Source of the DNA: RUG11272 sp045226335
Lineage (GTDB): Bacteria > Bacillota > Clostridia > Christensenellales > Aristaeellaceae
Reading direction: 5' to 3'
Length of the DNA: 58,251 nucleotides
Assembly (NCBI GenBank): GCA_045226335.1
Contig: JBGVCH010000076.1
Location: 1 to 58,251 of the forward strand
Part shown: positions 22,973 to 31,424 of the stretch, piece by piece
Layout: the number at the start of each line of letters is the position of its first letter
Position numbering within the stretch: the first letter of the stretch is position 1
Translations under genes and position numbers: made by a program
Notes under the pieces: model-generated
Seen by the model: the letters and a program-made list of their open reading frames with translations, nothing else
Databases searched by the model: none
Told to the model about the DNA's origin: nothing

Positions 22973-23611
22973 TCAGCGTCGGTTTTGTTTGCTGCTCTGG
23001 TAGGGCTTGGGCTGCAGCTGCGTGCTGGGATCCGGGGCCACGCGGACGCCGAAGAAGCGGCGCAGCGGGAACATGATCGCCGCGGCCAGCAGCGCGGTGG
23101 CCAGGATGTCGATGGCGGCGTTGATGACGAAGGTCATGGTGAATACGTCTTCCCGCAGGTAGACGTAGCCGATGTTGACGACCTCGTACACCAGGGTGTC
23201 CACGGCGGCGCACAGGGGCGTGCGGAGCCAGAAGGCCATGTTGCGCCCCGGCTTGCCCAGGCCGCGCTCGTATTCCAGGCGCTGCATGCTCTTGTCCGCG
23301 AAGATCAGCGAGCCCAGAATGGCGATGGCTGGGTACAGCAGCAGGTTCAGCAGGGGAACCTTGGGCTGCATGACTTCCAGCAGGATGCCGAAGATCATGC
23401 CGGCCCAGAGGGTCTTGGTCCGCTCGAAGCAGACGGTGATGACCCCCAGCACGGCGAAGATCAGTCCCGGGCTGACGTTGCGGATCCGAACGGAGGGCAT
23501 GACAGTGACATGCAGCAGATAGGTGAGGAAGACGACGAAGAGGAAGCGCAGGAAGCGGAACACGGCCGAATGGATCGTATAGTGCTTCCTGACTTTTTTC
23601 GTTTTGCTCAT
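22973..23611 (-). CDS. mreD: Rod shape-determining protein MreD
   Basis: A 212-residue membrane protein with five or six hydrophobic segments, in the mreB-mreC-mreD context that defines MreD. It has the weakly conserved family pattern: a basic N-terminus, an early helix (FLRFLFVVFLTYLLHV) and PGLIFAVLGVITVCFERT, then GMIFGILLEVM. The long proline/glutamine-rich basic tail is cytoplasmic. It starts one base after the mreC stop. MreD links MreC to the MreB filament complex. Confidence 0.88.
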   Translation of the reverse strand: MSKTKKVRKHYTIHSAVFRFLRFLFVVFLTYLLHVTVMPSVRIRNVSPGLIFAVLGVITVCFERTKTLWAGMIFGILLEVMQPKVPLLNLLLYPAIAILGSLIFADKSMQRLEYERGLGKPGRNMAFWLRTPLCAAVDTLVYEVVNIGYVYLREDVFTMTFVINAAIDILATALLAAAIMFPLRRFFGVRVAPDPSTQLQPKPYQSSKQNRR

Positions 23612-23612
23612 G

Positions 23613-25055
23613 TCAGTCCTCCTCCATGTCCATGTTGGCCGGGCTCAGAGTGTTGCGCGGCGTGGGGGAGGGCGTGGGCACGGGGGTGGGGCTGGGGGTC
23701 GGCTTATTGTAGACCACGAAGATGTAGACGTCTTCGCCGTTGTCGGTGGGAGCCGGGGTCGGGGTGGGCCTCGGCGTGGGGGACGGTGTCGGCGTCGGGG
23801 TGGGTGTGGGAGACGGGGTCGGCGTCGCCTCGCCGGCAGGCATGGGCGTCGGGGTGCTGAAGCTGTTCAGGGAGCCGAAGCGCAGGGTGGGCACCGGCCT
23901 GGGGGTGTCCAGGGGCACCAGCTCGATGGCGGTGGAAGCCCGGTACTGCACCGCGATGGGGTTCGGCTTGACGCACAGCACGATGACGTATTCCAGATGC
24001 TCGAAGTCCACCTTGGGCTTCACGTCGATGTAGATCTTGTTGGCCTGCATCTTCCGCGTGGACTCCAGGACGGTGCCGATGGGGATGCCCTGCGGAAAGG
24101 ACATGCCCACGCCGGAGGTCACCACCTCGTCCCCGGGGCGGGGCAGGTGCTCGTCCGAGAGGTAGTACATGCGGCACATGGCGGTGCCGTCGATGCCCAG
24201 GGTGCCCCGGACGGTGCCCTGCTCGCCGCTGGAGTCGATCTTCGCGGCGATGGAGGCCTCGCTGTCGATGATGGTCCGGACCGTGGCGCTGTTCTCGTCC
24301 ACCGTCTCGGTGTAGCCCACCAGCGCGCCTTTGATGATCACGGCCATGTAGGGCTCGATGCCGTCGCTGCTGCCGCGGTTGACGGTGAAGGTGGCGTAGT
24401 AGTTGCCCTCGTCCCGGTCGATGACCTTGCAGACCACGGGGTTGCCCCTGGCGTTGGCGTTGGCCTCGGCCTCGAGGTCCGCGTAGATGGACAGCTCGGC
24501 CTTCAGCTCCTCCTCCAGCATGACCTGAGTGGACAGCTCGTCCACCCGGGCCTTGACCGCGCCCGCGGACTCCTCGATGGTGGTCCGAAGCTTGATGGAG
24601 CGGAAGTAGCCGGTGACGGCGTCCGAGATCCCGCCGAAGACGCGCTGGATGGGGGTGGTCTCCTGGTCGTCGTCCTCCGAGGAGGGACCCACGAAGAACC
24701 GGCCGAGCACGATGACCACCACCAGGGTCAGGAGCGCCAGGGTGATGCCGATGCTCAGGATCTGCCGGAAATGGGGATGGGCCTCCCGGAAGGACGATTT
24801 GGCCTGGTCCCGCAGCGGGGTGGGGCCGTCCAGGTCGTCCCCGGAGGGCTCTTCCTCCGGCCGGCGGCGTTTCCGGCGGCCGGGGTTCACCGGTGGGAGC
24901 GGCGCGGGCTCCTCCTCTTCGGGCTTCTCCTCCGGGGGCGGAGCCTCGCCGGTGGGGAGGCCGTCCAGGATGGACTCCAGGCTTTCGTCCGGGACCATGC
25001 TGTCCAGGTCCAGCAGTTCGTCTTTCTCCTGCGCGTTGGGGTTCAGGTCAGACAT
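23613..25055 (-). CDS. mreC: MreC paralog 2, with proline/threonine-rich tail
   Basis: A 480-residue MreC. Order: acidic cytoplasmic N-terminus of about 110 residues with SLESILDGLP, one membrane helix (about 117-138), a coiled-coil segment, then the paired beta domains with the MreC signature VVTSGVGMSFPQGIPIGTV. The C-terminus is a low-complexity TP/SP-rich tail (about 80 residues), probably an extended wall-spanning stretch. MreC is the extracytoplasmic scaffold that activates PBP2/RodA. It is the second of two adjacent mreC genes and shares N-terminal motif, helix region and core with the first. Only this copy has the long tail and normal position before mreD. Confidence 0.93.
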   Translation of the reverse strand: MSDLNPNAQEKDELLDLDSMVPDESLESILDGLPTGEAPPPEEKPEEEEPAPLPPVNPGRRKRRRPEEEPSGDDLDGPTPLRDQAKSSFREAHPHFRQILSIGITLALLTLVVVIVLGRFFVGPSSEDDDQETTPIQRVFGGISDAVTGYFRSIKLRTTIEESAGAVKARVDELSTQVMLEEELKAELSIYADLEAEANANARGNPVVCKVIDRDEGNYYATFTVNRGSSDGIEPYMAVIIKGALVGYTETVDENSATVRTIIDSEASIAAKIDSSGEQGTVRGTLGIDGTAMCRMYYLSDEHLPRPGDEVVTSGVGMSFPQGIPIGTVLESTRKMQANKIYIDVKPKVDFEHLEYVIVLCVKPNPIAVQYRASTAIELVPLDTPRPVPTLRFGSLNSFSTPTPMPAGEATPTPSPTPTPTPTPSPTPRPTPTPAPTDNGEDVYIFVVYNKPTPSPTPVPTPSPTPRNTLSPANMDMEED

Positions 25056-25091
25056 GGGCGGGCTTCACCTCCCTTCCGGCGGGGGACGGCG

Positions 25092-26195
25092 TCAGTCCGG
25101 CGTGGGTTTGTAGCGCAGGACGACGACTTCCTCCAAATTCGTAAAGTCAGCTTTGGGTTCCACAATGGCAAAGGTCTCACCGGCCTGGATACGGGTGGAC
25201 TCCCGGACGGTGCCGATGGGGATGCCCTTGGGGAAAGACATGCCCACGCCGGCGGTGACCACGATGTCGTTGGTCTTTGTCTTGCCGCCGGAGGGCAGGT
25301 GATACAGCCGGCACATCAGGGTGCCGTCGATGCCCAGGGTGCCGCGGATCGTGCCCTGGTCCCGCTGCGGGGAGTTGACCAGCGCCACGATGGCGGCCTC
25401 GCTGTCGACGATGGTGCGGACCGTGGAGCTGGTCTCCCGGACTTCCTCCGTGTACCCCACCAGCGCTCCGCCGCTGACGACGGCCATGTAGGGCTCGATG
25501 TTGTTCCGGCTGCCCTTGTCGATGGTAAAGGTGGAGAAATAATTGCCCTCATCCCGGCCGGTGACGCGGCAGGTGATGGGGTTAAGGCGCTGGGTGGCGC
25601 TGGCCTCCGCGTAGAGGCCCTCGTAGCCGGCCAGCTCCGCCTCGTAAGCCTCCACCTGCTTGAGCTTGTAGGTCAGCTCCTCCTCCTGGGCCAGAAGGTC
25701 CATGTACTCCGCGGCGATGCTGCCCCTGCGGCTGAGGGAACGGAAATAGTTGCCCACCGCCTGGGTGCCGGAGGAGAAGACCCGCTGAACCGGCGAGACG
25801 GCCCGGGACGTGAGCCGCGTCACCAGGCCGGCCGGGCCGAAGGAGAGCACCTTGCCCAGGATCAGCACCAGCGTCACCGCCAGCAGGGCCAGGGTGAAGC
25901 CGATGTTGACGGTCCTCCGCAGGGTCGGATGCGCGTCCTTGAAGGTGCGGGGCTTCTGCCGCTCCAGCAGGCCGTCGCCCCGGAAAGTGTCCAGCGCGTC
26001 GCTGTCGTCCGGCCGTCGGCCGCCGCGTCCGGCGTAGATGGAGGAGACCAGCTCTTCCGGCGCTTCCGGGCCGTCGTCCCCCACGGGGAGGTCGCCCACG
26101 ATGGATTCCAGGGTGTCCTCCTCAAAGTCCTCGTCGTAGCCGGAGAGGATATCCGGGGATTGCGGGGCCCGATCTTTTCTTCGCTTGCCCGCCAT
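25092..26195 (-). CDS. mreC: MreC paralog 1
   Basis: A 367-residue MreC. The N-terminal cytoplasmic part contains TLESIVGDLP, matching the other paralog's SLESILDGLP; then FKDAHPTLRR precedes the membrane helix NIGFTLALLAVTLVLILG. The periplasmic-side core has a coiled coil (EELTYKLKQVEAYEAEL) and VVTAGVGMSFPKGIPIGTV. The ATG at 26195 has GGGAGG 11 bases upstream; the GTG at 26207 coincides with the SD and is rejected. The gene ends soon after the MreC core without the proline-rich tail of paralog 2. It follows mreB by 34 bp. Confidence 0.93.
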   Translation of the reverse strand: MAGKRRKDRAPQSPDILSGYDEDFEEDTLESIVGDLPVGDDGPEAPEELVSSIYAGRGGRRPDDSDALDTFRGDGLLERQKPRTFKDAHPTLRRTVNIGFTLALLAVTLVLILGKVLSFGPAGLVTRLTSRAVSPVQRVFSSGTQAVGNYFRSLSRRGSIAAEYMDLLAQEEELTYKLKQVEAYEAELAGYEGLYAEASATQRLNPITCRVTGRDEGNYFSTFTIDKGSRNNIEPYMAVVSGGALVGYTEEVRETSSTVRTIVDSEAAIVALVNSPQRDQGTIRGTLGIDGTLMCRLYHLPSGGKTKTNDIVVTAGVGMSFPKGIPIGTVRESTRIQAGETFAIVEPKADFTNLEEVVVLRYKPTPD

Positions 26196-26229
26196 GCGCG
26201 CTGTCACCTCCCTTCGGGACGGATGCGGG

Positions 26230-27261
26230 TCAGGATTGCAGGTTGATGCCGGAGTGCGCCACGGCGTTGAGCAGATCCTGGTTCTCGATGAGATAGCCCA
26301 TGCCCATGATGGTGGCGTCGCCGGGCTCCCGGGCGGTGAGCACCGGGATCCCCAGGTGGGAGCCGATGAACTTGTCCAGGGCCAGCAGCTGGCAGGCGCC
26401 GCCCGTCAGATGGATGCCGGACCGCATGATGTCCGCGGAGAGCTCGGGCGGCGTGCGCTCCAGCACCCAGCGAACAGACGCCAGGATGGCCATGCAGGGC
26501 TCCGTCACGGCGTCGTGGGCCTGGGCGGCGGTGAACTCCACGTCCATCACCCGGGCGGACAGCAGGTCAAAGCCCCGGACGTGGGCCACGGTGTTGGATC
26601 CCACCACCGGCGTCGCGGCGGCCAGGTCTTTCTTCAACTCCTCGGCGGTCTTCTCGCCCACCAGCATGCTGGAGTTCTTCTTCAGGTAGTTGATGATGGC
26701 CTGGTCCATCTTCTCGCCGCCTACCTTGACGGACTGGGCCACCACGATGCCGCCCAGGGCCACGATGGCGGAGTCCGTCGTGCCGCCGCCCACGTCCACC
26801 ACCATGGAGCCCACCGGGTCATAGACCGGCAGGCCGGAGCCGATGGCGGCCGCCAGGGGCTTCTCCACGAAGATGACCTCCTTGGCGCCGGCCATGATAA
26901 CGGCTTCCTTCACGGCCTTGCGGGAGACCTCGTCCATGGCCACGGGGATGCTCACCATGGCCCGGGGACGGGTCAGGTGGCTGGCCCCGATGGCCTTGCG
27001 GATGAAGTACCGCAGCATGACCTCCGTGGCGTCGAAGTCCGCGATGATGCCGTCCTTCAGCGGGCGCACTGGCCGCAGGGTGTCCTTTGTCCTGCCCAGG
27101 AGGTACCGGGCTTCGTCGCCCACGGCCCGGACGGAGCGCCGGTCCCGGGCTTCCACCACGACAACCGTGGGCTCGTTGATCACGATCCCCTTGCCGCGGA
27201 CATAGAGCATGGTGTTGGTGGTCCCCAGATCGATAGCGATATCGGGTGCTTTGAATGGCAA
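26230..27261 (-). CDS. mreB: Rod shape-determining actin MreB/Mbl
   Basis: A 343-residue bacterial actin. Phosphate-binding loops are DIAIDLGTTNT near the N-terminus and VVDVGGGTTDSAI; the MreB region VEFTAAQAHDAVTEP and the C-terminal HLTGGACQLLAL are typical. It forms membrane filaments that guide cell-wall elongation. The start is chosen as TTG 27261 (10 bases after AAGGA), which puts DIAIDLG at the usual distance from the N-terminus; a TTG at 27300 overlaps maf and would add 13 untypical residues. First shape gene of the operon. Confidence 0.95.
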   Translation of the reverse strand: MPFKAPDIAIDLGTTNTMLYVRGKGIVINEPTVVVVEARDRRSVRAVGDEARYLLGRTKDTLRPVRPLKDGIIADFDATEVMLRYFIRKAIGASHLTRPRAMVSIPVAMDEVSRKAVKEAVIMAGAKEVIFVEKPLAAAIGSGLPVYDPVGSMVVDVGGGTTDSAIVALGGIVVAQSVKVGGEKMDQAIINYLKKNSSMLVGEKTAEELKKDLAAATPVVGSNTVAHVRGFDLLSARVMDVEFTAAQAHDAVTEPCMAILASVRWVLERTPPELSADIMRSGIHLTGGACQLLALDKFIGSHLGIPVLTAREPGDATIMGMGYLIENQDLLNAVAHSGINLQS

Positions 27262-27280
27262 ATCGATCCCGTCCTTACGT

Positions 27281-27862
27281 TTATTGGCATTGATCGGCAA
27301 AAGCCCGCAGGCCGCACCGGGCCAGGAGCCGCCGGGTGAGGGGCAGGGGCAGGCCGATGATCCCGGAGGGCGTGCCCCGGACCTCCTCGATCCAGGCGGC
27401 CGCGCCGCCCTGCAGCGCGTAGGCGCCGGCCTTGTCCATGGGCTCCCCTGTGGCGATGTAGGCGTCGATCTCCGCGTCGGTCATCTCCCCGAAGCGGACG
27501 ACGGAGGCGTCCAGCCCCGCGTACACGTCCCCCTCCGCGGAGACGCAGCAGACCCCGGTGTACACGTGATGCTCCCGGCCGGACAGCATCCGCAGCATGC
27601 GGTGGGCGTCCGCGGCGTCCGCCGGCTTGCCCAGGGGCACGTTGTCCAGCGCCACCAGGGTGTCCGCGGCCAGGATCACGCAGCCGGGATGGAGGGCCGC
27701 GCCGGCCAGGGCCTTCCGCCGGCTCAGCGCCTGTACGGCCTCCATGGCGCCCGCGTCGGTGTGCTCATCCACATCCGGGGCGTCCACGGTGAACCGGAAA
27801 CCCAGCCGTTTCAGGAGCTCCAGGCGGCGGGGCGAAGCGGAAGCGAGGATCAGGTCGGGCAT
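27281..27862 (-). CDS. maf: Maf-family nucleoside triphosphate pyrophosphatase
   Basis: A 193-residue Maf protein. LILASASPRRLELL is the signature loop, AADTLVALDN carries the conserved metal-binding Asp, GKPAD follows, and KAGAYALQGGAAAWIE is the C-terminal active-site segment. Maf hydrolyses non-canonical and modified NTPs. It is the first gene of the mre operon (maf-mreB order is common), with a promoter just upstream. Confidence 0.95.
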   Translation of the reverse strand: MPDLILASASPRRLELLKRLGFRFTVDAPDVDEHTDAGAMEAVQALSRRKALAGAALHPGCVILAADTLVALDNVPLGKPADAADAHRMLRMLSGREHHVYTGVCCVSAEGDVYAGLDASVVRFGEMTDAEIDAYIATGEPMDKAGAYALQGGAAAWIEEVRGTPSGIIGLPLPLTRRLLARCGLRAFADQCQ

Positions 27863-27898
27863 CGGCGGTCAGCCTCCATACACAGTTGTCCACCCTGC

Positions 27899-27907
27899 AT
27901 TGTATCA
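27899..27907 (-). promoter_or_regulatory. Extended -10 promoter of the maf-mre-rodA operon
   Basis: Minus strand TGATACAAT (27907-27899) is an extended -10 element about 30 nt upstream of the maf ATG. No good -35 at 16-18 bp is seen. The start region reads GCAGGG, like that of trkA and rsmH. Confidence 0.45.
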
Positions 27908-27981
27908 CAATTCCCGCCCCGTGGCTACCCTTCAGGCAAAATTCACACATTTGATACGAATGTGAAGCGCCTCCGCAGCCG

Positions 27982-28014
27982 AAAAACAGCGCGCCTCCAC
28001 CGCGGGAGACGCGC
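27982..28014 (-). terminator. Terminator after pepT
   Basis: Minus strand GCGCGTCTCC and GGAGGCGCGC (one G-U pair) with loop CGCGGT, followed by TGTTTTT. It starts 15 nt after the pepT stop. Confidence 0.75.
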
Positions 28015-28028
28015 CGTGCGGGCCGGGG

Positions 28029-29225
28029 TCAGGCGCCGGCCACCAGCGCCGTCAGGACCTCCACCATCTTTTCCATGGAGGGGACCGGGATCAGCTCCTT
28101 GCGGCCGTGGTAGTTGTAGCCGCCGGTGGAGAGGTTGGGGCAGAGAAGGCCCATGTAGCTGAGCCGGGCGCCGTCGGTGCCGCCCCGGATGGGGGTGATG
28201 ACGGGCTCCACGCCGCATGACCGGAAGGCCGCGCAGGCCTTGTCGACGATGTCCATCCGGGTCTCGATGAGCTCCCGCATATTGCGGTAGGACTCCCGGA
28301 TCCGGCACTCCACCGTCCCTTCGCCCCAGCGGGCGTTGAGGAAGGCGGTGATGCGTTGGGCGGTGTCGAGCCTGGCCTGGAACTTCGCGGCGTCGTGGTC
28401 CCGGATGATGTACACCAGTTCGGCGGCCTCCTCGTCGCCCTTCATGCCGCACAGGTGGTAGAAGCCCTCGTAGCCCTCCGTGTGGGCGGGGATCTCCGCC
28501 GGGGGCAGGAGGCTGTTCCACTCCATGGCGATGAGGGCGGCGTTCTTCATCTGATCCTTCGCCGAGCCGGGGTGGATGTTGACGCCCTTCACCGTTACCA
28601 GGCAGGAGGCGGCGTTGAAATTCTCGTACTCCATCTCGCCCAGGGCGCCGCCGTCCACGGTGTAGGCGTAGTCCGCGCCGAAGCCGGCCACGTCGAAGCG
28701 GTCCGCGCCGCGGCCGATCTCCTCGTCCGGGGTGAAGGCAACGCAGACGGTGCAGTGCTCCGGGGCGTCCGGGGCGGTGAGGACACGGACCAGTTCCATG
28801 ATCTCCGCCACGCCGGCCTTGTCATCCGCCCCCAGCACGCTGGTGCCGTCGGTGACGATGAGCTCCTGGCCCTTCAAACCGGGCAGGAAGTCGAACCCGT
28901 CGATGACCACACCGTTTTTGAGGGGGATGGGGCCGCCGTCATAGCAGGGGATGACCTGCGGATGTGTGGGGCCGGTCACGCCGTCGGAGGTGTCCATGTG
29001 GGCGATGAGGCCGATCCGGGCGGGGTGATCCCCCTTGGCCGGGACCGTGCCGTAGACGTAGCCGTGCTCGTCTACCCGGGCGTCCGCGACGCCCATGGCC
29101 CGCAGTTCGGACACCAGCATCCGGGCCAGATCCCACTGGCCGGGGGTAGAGGGGCAGGTCTCGCTGCTCTCGTCGGAGGTGGTCTCCACCCGGACATAGC
29201 GGAGGAATCGTTCCTTGACACTCAT
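28029..29225 (-). CDS. pepT: Peptidase T (tripeptide aminopeptidase)
   Basis: A 398-residue M20-family metallopeptidase. Zinc ligands are visible in LIAHMDTSDG, VLGADDKAG and the CVAFTPDEEIGRGAD segment with the catalytic double Glu. TYTVDGGALGEMEYENFNAA is the strongly conserved PepT stretch. It removes the N-terminal residue of tripeptides in the cytoplasm. Length is normal (about 400). It is the last gene before a strong terminator and lies 24 bp after the FAD-dependent enzyme. Confidence 0.95.
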   Translation of the reverse strand: MSVKERFLRYVRVETTSDESSETCPSTPGQWDLARMLVSELRAMGVADARVDEHGYVYGTVPAKGDHPARIGLIAHMDTSDGVTGPTHPQVIPCYDGGPIPLKNGVVIDGFDFLPGLKGQELIVTDGTSVLGADDKAGVAEIMELVRVLTAPDAPEHCTVCVAFTPDEEIGRGADRFDVAGFGADYAYTVDGGALGEMEYENFNAASCLVTVKGVNIHPGSAKDQMKNAALIAMEWNSLLPPAEIPAHTEGYEGFYHLCGMKGDEEAAELVYIIRDHDAAKFQARLDTAQRITAFLNARWGEGTVECRIRESYRNMRELIETRMDIVDKACAAFRSCGVEPVITPIRGGTDGARLSYMGLLCPNLSTGGYNYHGRKELIPVPSMEKMVEVLTALVAGA

Positions 29226-29249
29226 ACGCGTGATGCTCCTTTCGGTCGG

Positions 29250-30848
29250 TTACAGGCTGATCTGCCCGCCGATGGCGTTCAGGGCGGCCTGGATGCCGTC
29301 GGTGGCGGCGGACATGATGCCGCCGGCATAGCCCGCCCCCTCGCCGCAGGGGTACAGGCCGTCGAGGCCCACGGCGCGCCCGTCCTTCTCCCTGGGCAGG
29401 CGCACCGGGGAGGAGGACCGGGTCTCCGCGCCGGTGAGGACGGCGTCCGGCATGGCGAAACCGCTGAGAATGCCGTTCATGCGGGGAATGGCGTAGCGCA
29501 GGTCCCTGAGGATGAAGTCCGGCAGCACGGCCCGCAGGTCCGCGGGGGTCACGCCGGGGCGGTATGTGGGGGTGACGCTCCCGAAAACCCGGGTCTCCCG
29601 CTGCTTCAGAAAGTCGCTCACGGTCTGGGCCGGGGCCCGGAAATCCCCGCCGCCCGCCGCGAAGGCCGCCTTCTCGATCTGCCGCTGCAGGGTGAAGCCG
29701 GCCAGGGGGTGGTCGTCGGCGAAATCCTCCGCGGTGACGCCCACCAGCAGGGCCGCGTTGGCGTTGGCCCCGTCCCGGGCGTGAAGGCTCATGCCGTTGG
29801 TCACCACGCCGCCGGGCTGGGAGGCGGAGGCGATGACCGCGCCTCCGGGGCACATGCAGAAGGTGTAGACGCCCCGGCCGTCCGGGGTGTGGACGTTCAT
29901 CTTGTATTCCGCCGCTCCCAGGGCCGGGTGGCCGGCGGCGGGGCCGTACTGGGCCCGGTCGATGAGCGCCTGCGGATGTTCGATGCGTACGCCCATGGCG
30001 AAGGGCTTCTGCACCATGCGGACCCCGTCCCGGTAGAGCCGGGTCAGGGTGTCCCGGGCACTGTGGCCGATGCAGAGGAACACGGTGTCGGTCTCCAGCA
30101 GGGTCTCGCCCTCCGCGTCCGTCACGACGGCCCCGGTGACGTGGGCCATCCGGGTCTCCAGCCGGAGGAGCCTGGTGGAGAAGCGGACCTCGCCCCCCAG
30201 CCGGATGATCTCCCGGCGGAGGTTGGCCACGGTGCCCTTCAGCCGGTCCGTGCCGATGTGGGGCTTGGCACGCCAGAGGATGTCCTCCGGGGCGCCGCAG
30301 CGGACGAAGGTCTCCAGCACGAAGCGCTGCCAGGGGGATTTGGTGCCGGTGGTGAGCTTGCCGTCCGAGAAAGCGCCGGCGCCGCCCTCCCCGAACTGCA
30401 CGTTGCTCTCCGGGTCCAGCAGGGCGCCGCTTTGAAGGGCCTCCACGTCCCGGATGCGCTCTTCCACGGCCTTGCCCCGCTCGATCAGGACGGGCCTGGC
30501 TCCCGCCGTGGCCAGGGTCAGGGCGCAGAACAGCCCCGCGGGGCCGGCGCCCACCACCAGCGGTCTTTTGTCAAAGCGGGCCTGGGGGATGGCCGGGGGC
30601 TTCTCAGCCGGCGCGGGGGCGGCCAGTCCGGGCTTCAGGCGCTTCAGGCAGGCGGCCTCGTTCCGCAGGGCGGCGTCCACCGTCAGCACAAAGTGCACGT
30701 CCGCCTTGTCCCGGGCGTCCACGGACTGCCGGACCAGCCGCACGGACAGCACGTCCCCCGGGCGCAGACGGAGCTTTGCCGCCACGGCGGCGGGCAGGTC
30801 CTCCGGCCGGTAATCCAGGGGAAGCGCGAGGTTTCCGATTCGAAGCAT
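29250..30848 (-). CDS. FAD-dependent dehydrogenase-like protein (COG2509 type)
   Basis: A 532-residue flavoprotein. About 90 N-terminal residues form a small RNA-binding-like or adaptor domain, then the FAD-binding loop VVGAGPAG (98-105) and LIERGKAVEERIRDVE. GGAGAFSDGKLTT and PCGEGAGYAGGIMSAATDG near the C-terminus are hallmarks of this uncharacterised family. The reaction is not established. The gene is widespread in Firmicutes. No membrane segment or signal peptide. It lies 10 bp after the GNAT gene on the same strand. Confidence 0.88.
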   Translation of the reverse strand: MLRIGNLALPLDYRPEDLPAAVAAKLRLRPGDVLSVRLVRQSVDARDKADVHFVLTVDAALRNEAACLKRLKPGLAAPAPAEKPPAIPQARFDKRPLVVGAGPAGLFCALTLATAGARPVLIERGKAVEERIRDVEALQSGALLDPESNVQFGEGGAGAFSDGKLTTGTKSPWQRFVLETFVRCGAPEDILWRAKPHIGTDRLKGTVANLRREIIRLGGEVRFSTRLLRLETRMAHVTGAVVTDAEGETLLETDTVFLCIGHSARDTLTRLYRDGVRMVQKPFAMGVRIEHPQALIDRAQYGPAAGHPALGAAEYKMNVHTPDGRGVYTFCMCPGGAVIASASQPGGVVTNGMSLHARDGANANAALLVGVTAEDFADDHPLAGFTLQRQIEKAAFAAGGGDFRAPAQTVSDFLKQRETRVFGSVTPTYRPGVTPADLRAVLPDFILRDLRYAIPRMNGILSGFAMPDAVLTGAETRSSSPVRLPREKDGRAVGLDGLYPCGEGAGYAGGIMSAATDGIQAALNAIGGQISL

Positions 30849-30858
30849 GGCGTTCTCC

Positions 30859-31419
30859 TCAGGGGCGGGGGTCGGTGGAGAGCATATCGTAGAGGACGGT
30901 ATCCACCAAACCCTGGTTGTTCAGCCCGGCGTGGCGAAGGATCCCCACGCGCGTCATGCCTGCCTTTTGCATGACACGGCCGGACTTGGGATTGTTGACG
31001 TCATGCCCGGCCTGGATGCAATCATACCCAACCTGATCAAACAGGAAATCGCGCACCGCGCGGAAGGCTTCGGGCATCAATCCCTGTCCCCACCAGGCTT
31101 TGCCCATGCAATAGCCCAGTTCTGCGATCGACAGCTTTCCTTCGGTCTGAGACTTGACAACGGCAACCGAACCGATCGGTTCACCGAGAGACTTGAGTTC
31201 CACCGCCCATTGGTAATACGCGGGATCGGTATAGTGAGAAACCCAGTCACGCAAAACGAATTCCGTTGTCCCGGGATTCGTGTGGGCCGGCCAGGTCAGG
31301 AATTTCGTGACTTCAGGATCACTGACCCAGTTGCGAAAAACAGAGGGAGCATCCTCAACCGTGAAAGGCCGCAGGATCAGCCTTTCTGTTTCCAGGCGCT
31401 GTGTGCCGAGATGATTCAT
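30859..31419 (-). CDS. RimJ/RimL-type GNAT N-acetyltransferase
   Basis: A 186-residue acetyltransferase of the ribosomal-protein-type branch. RLETERLILRPFTVEDAP is the family N-terminus and ELGYCMGKAWWGQGLMPEAF is the acetyl-CoA binding region with WGQGLMPEA. NPKSGRVMQKAGMTRVG forms the last strand/helix. The ATG 31419 has GAGGAG eight bases upstream; GTG 31428 lies at the SD and is rejected. Base composition is less GC-rich than truA and the FAD gene around it, so it may be a later insertion. Substrate unknown. Confidence 0.85.
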   Translation of the reverse strand: MNHLGTQRLETERLILRPFTVEDAPSVFRNWVSDPEVTKFLTWPAHTNPGTTEFVLRDWVSHYTDPAYYQWAVELKSLGEPIGSVAVVKSQTEGKLSIAELGYCMGKAWWGQGLMPEAFRAVRDFLFDQVGYDCIQAGHDVNNPKSGRVMQKAGMTRVGILRHAGLNNQGLVDTVLYDMLSTDPRP

Positions 31420-31424
31420 CTTGT

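Noticed and set aside
20538..23003. 821-codon plus-strand frame opposite PBP2
   Set aside because: Antisense shadow of mrdA; no SD, and no recognisable domain.
23640..23860. TP/SP-coding tandem repeat at the end of the tailed mreC
   Set aside because: It is an in-frame low-complexity protein tail, not a CRISPR array or independent DNA repeat.
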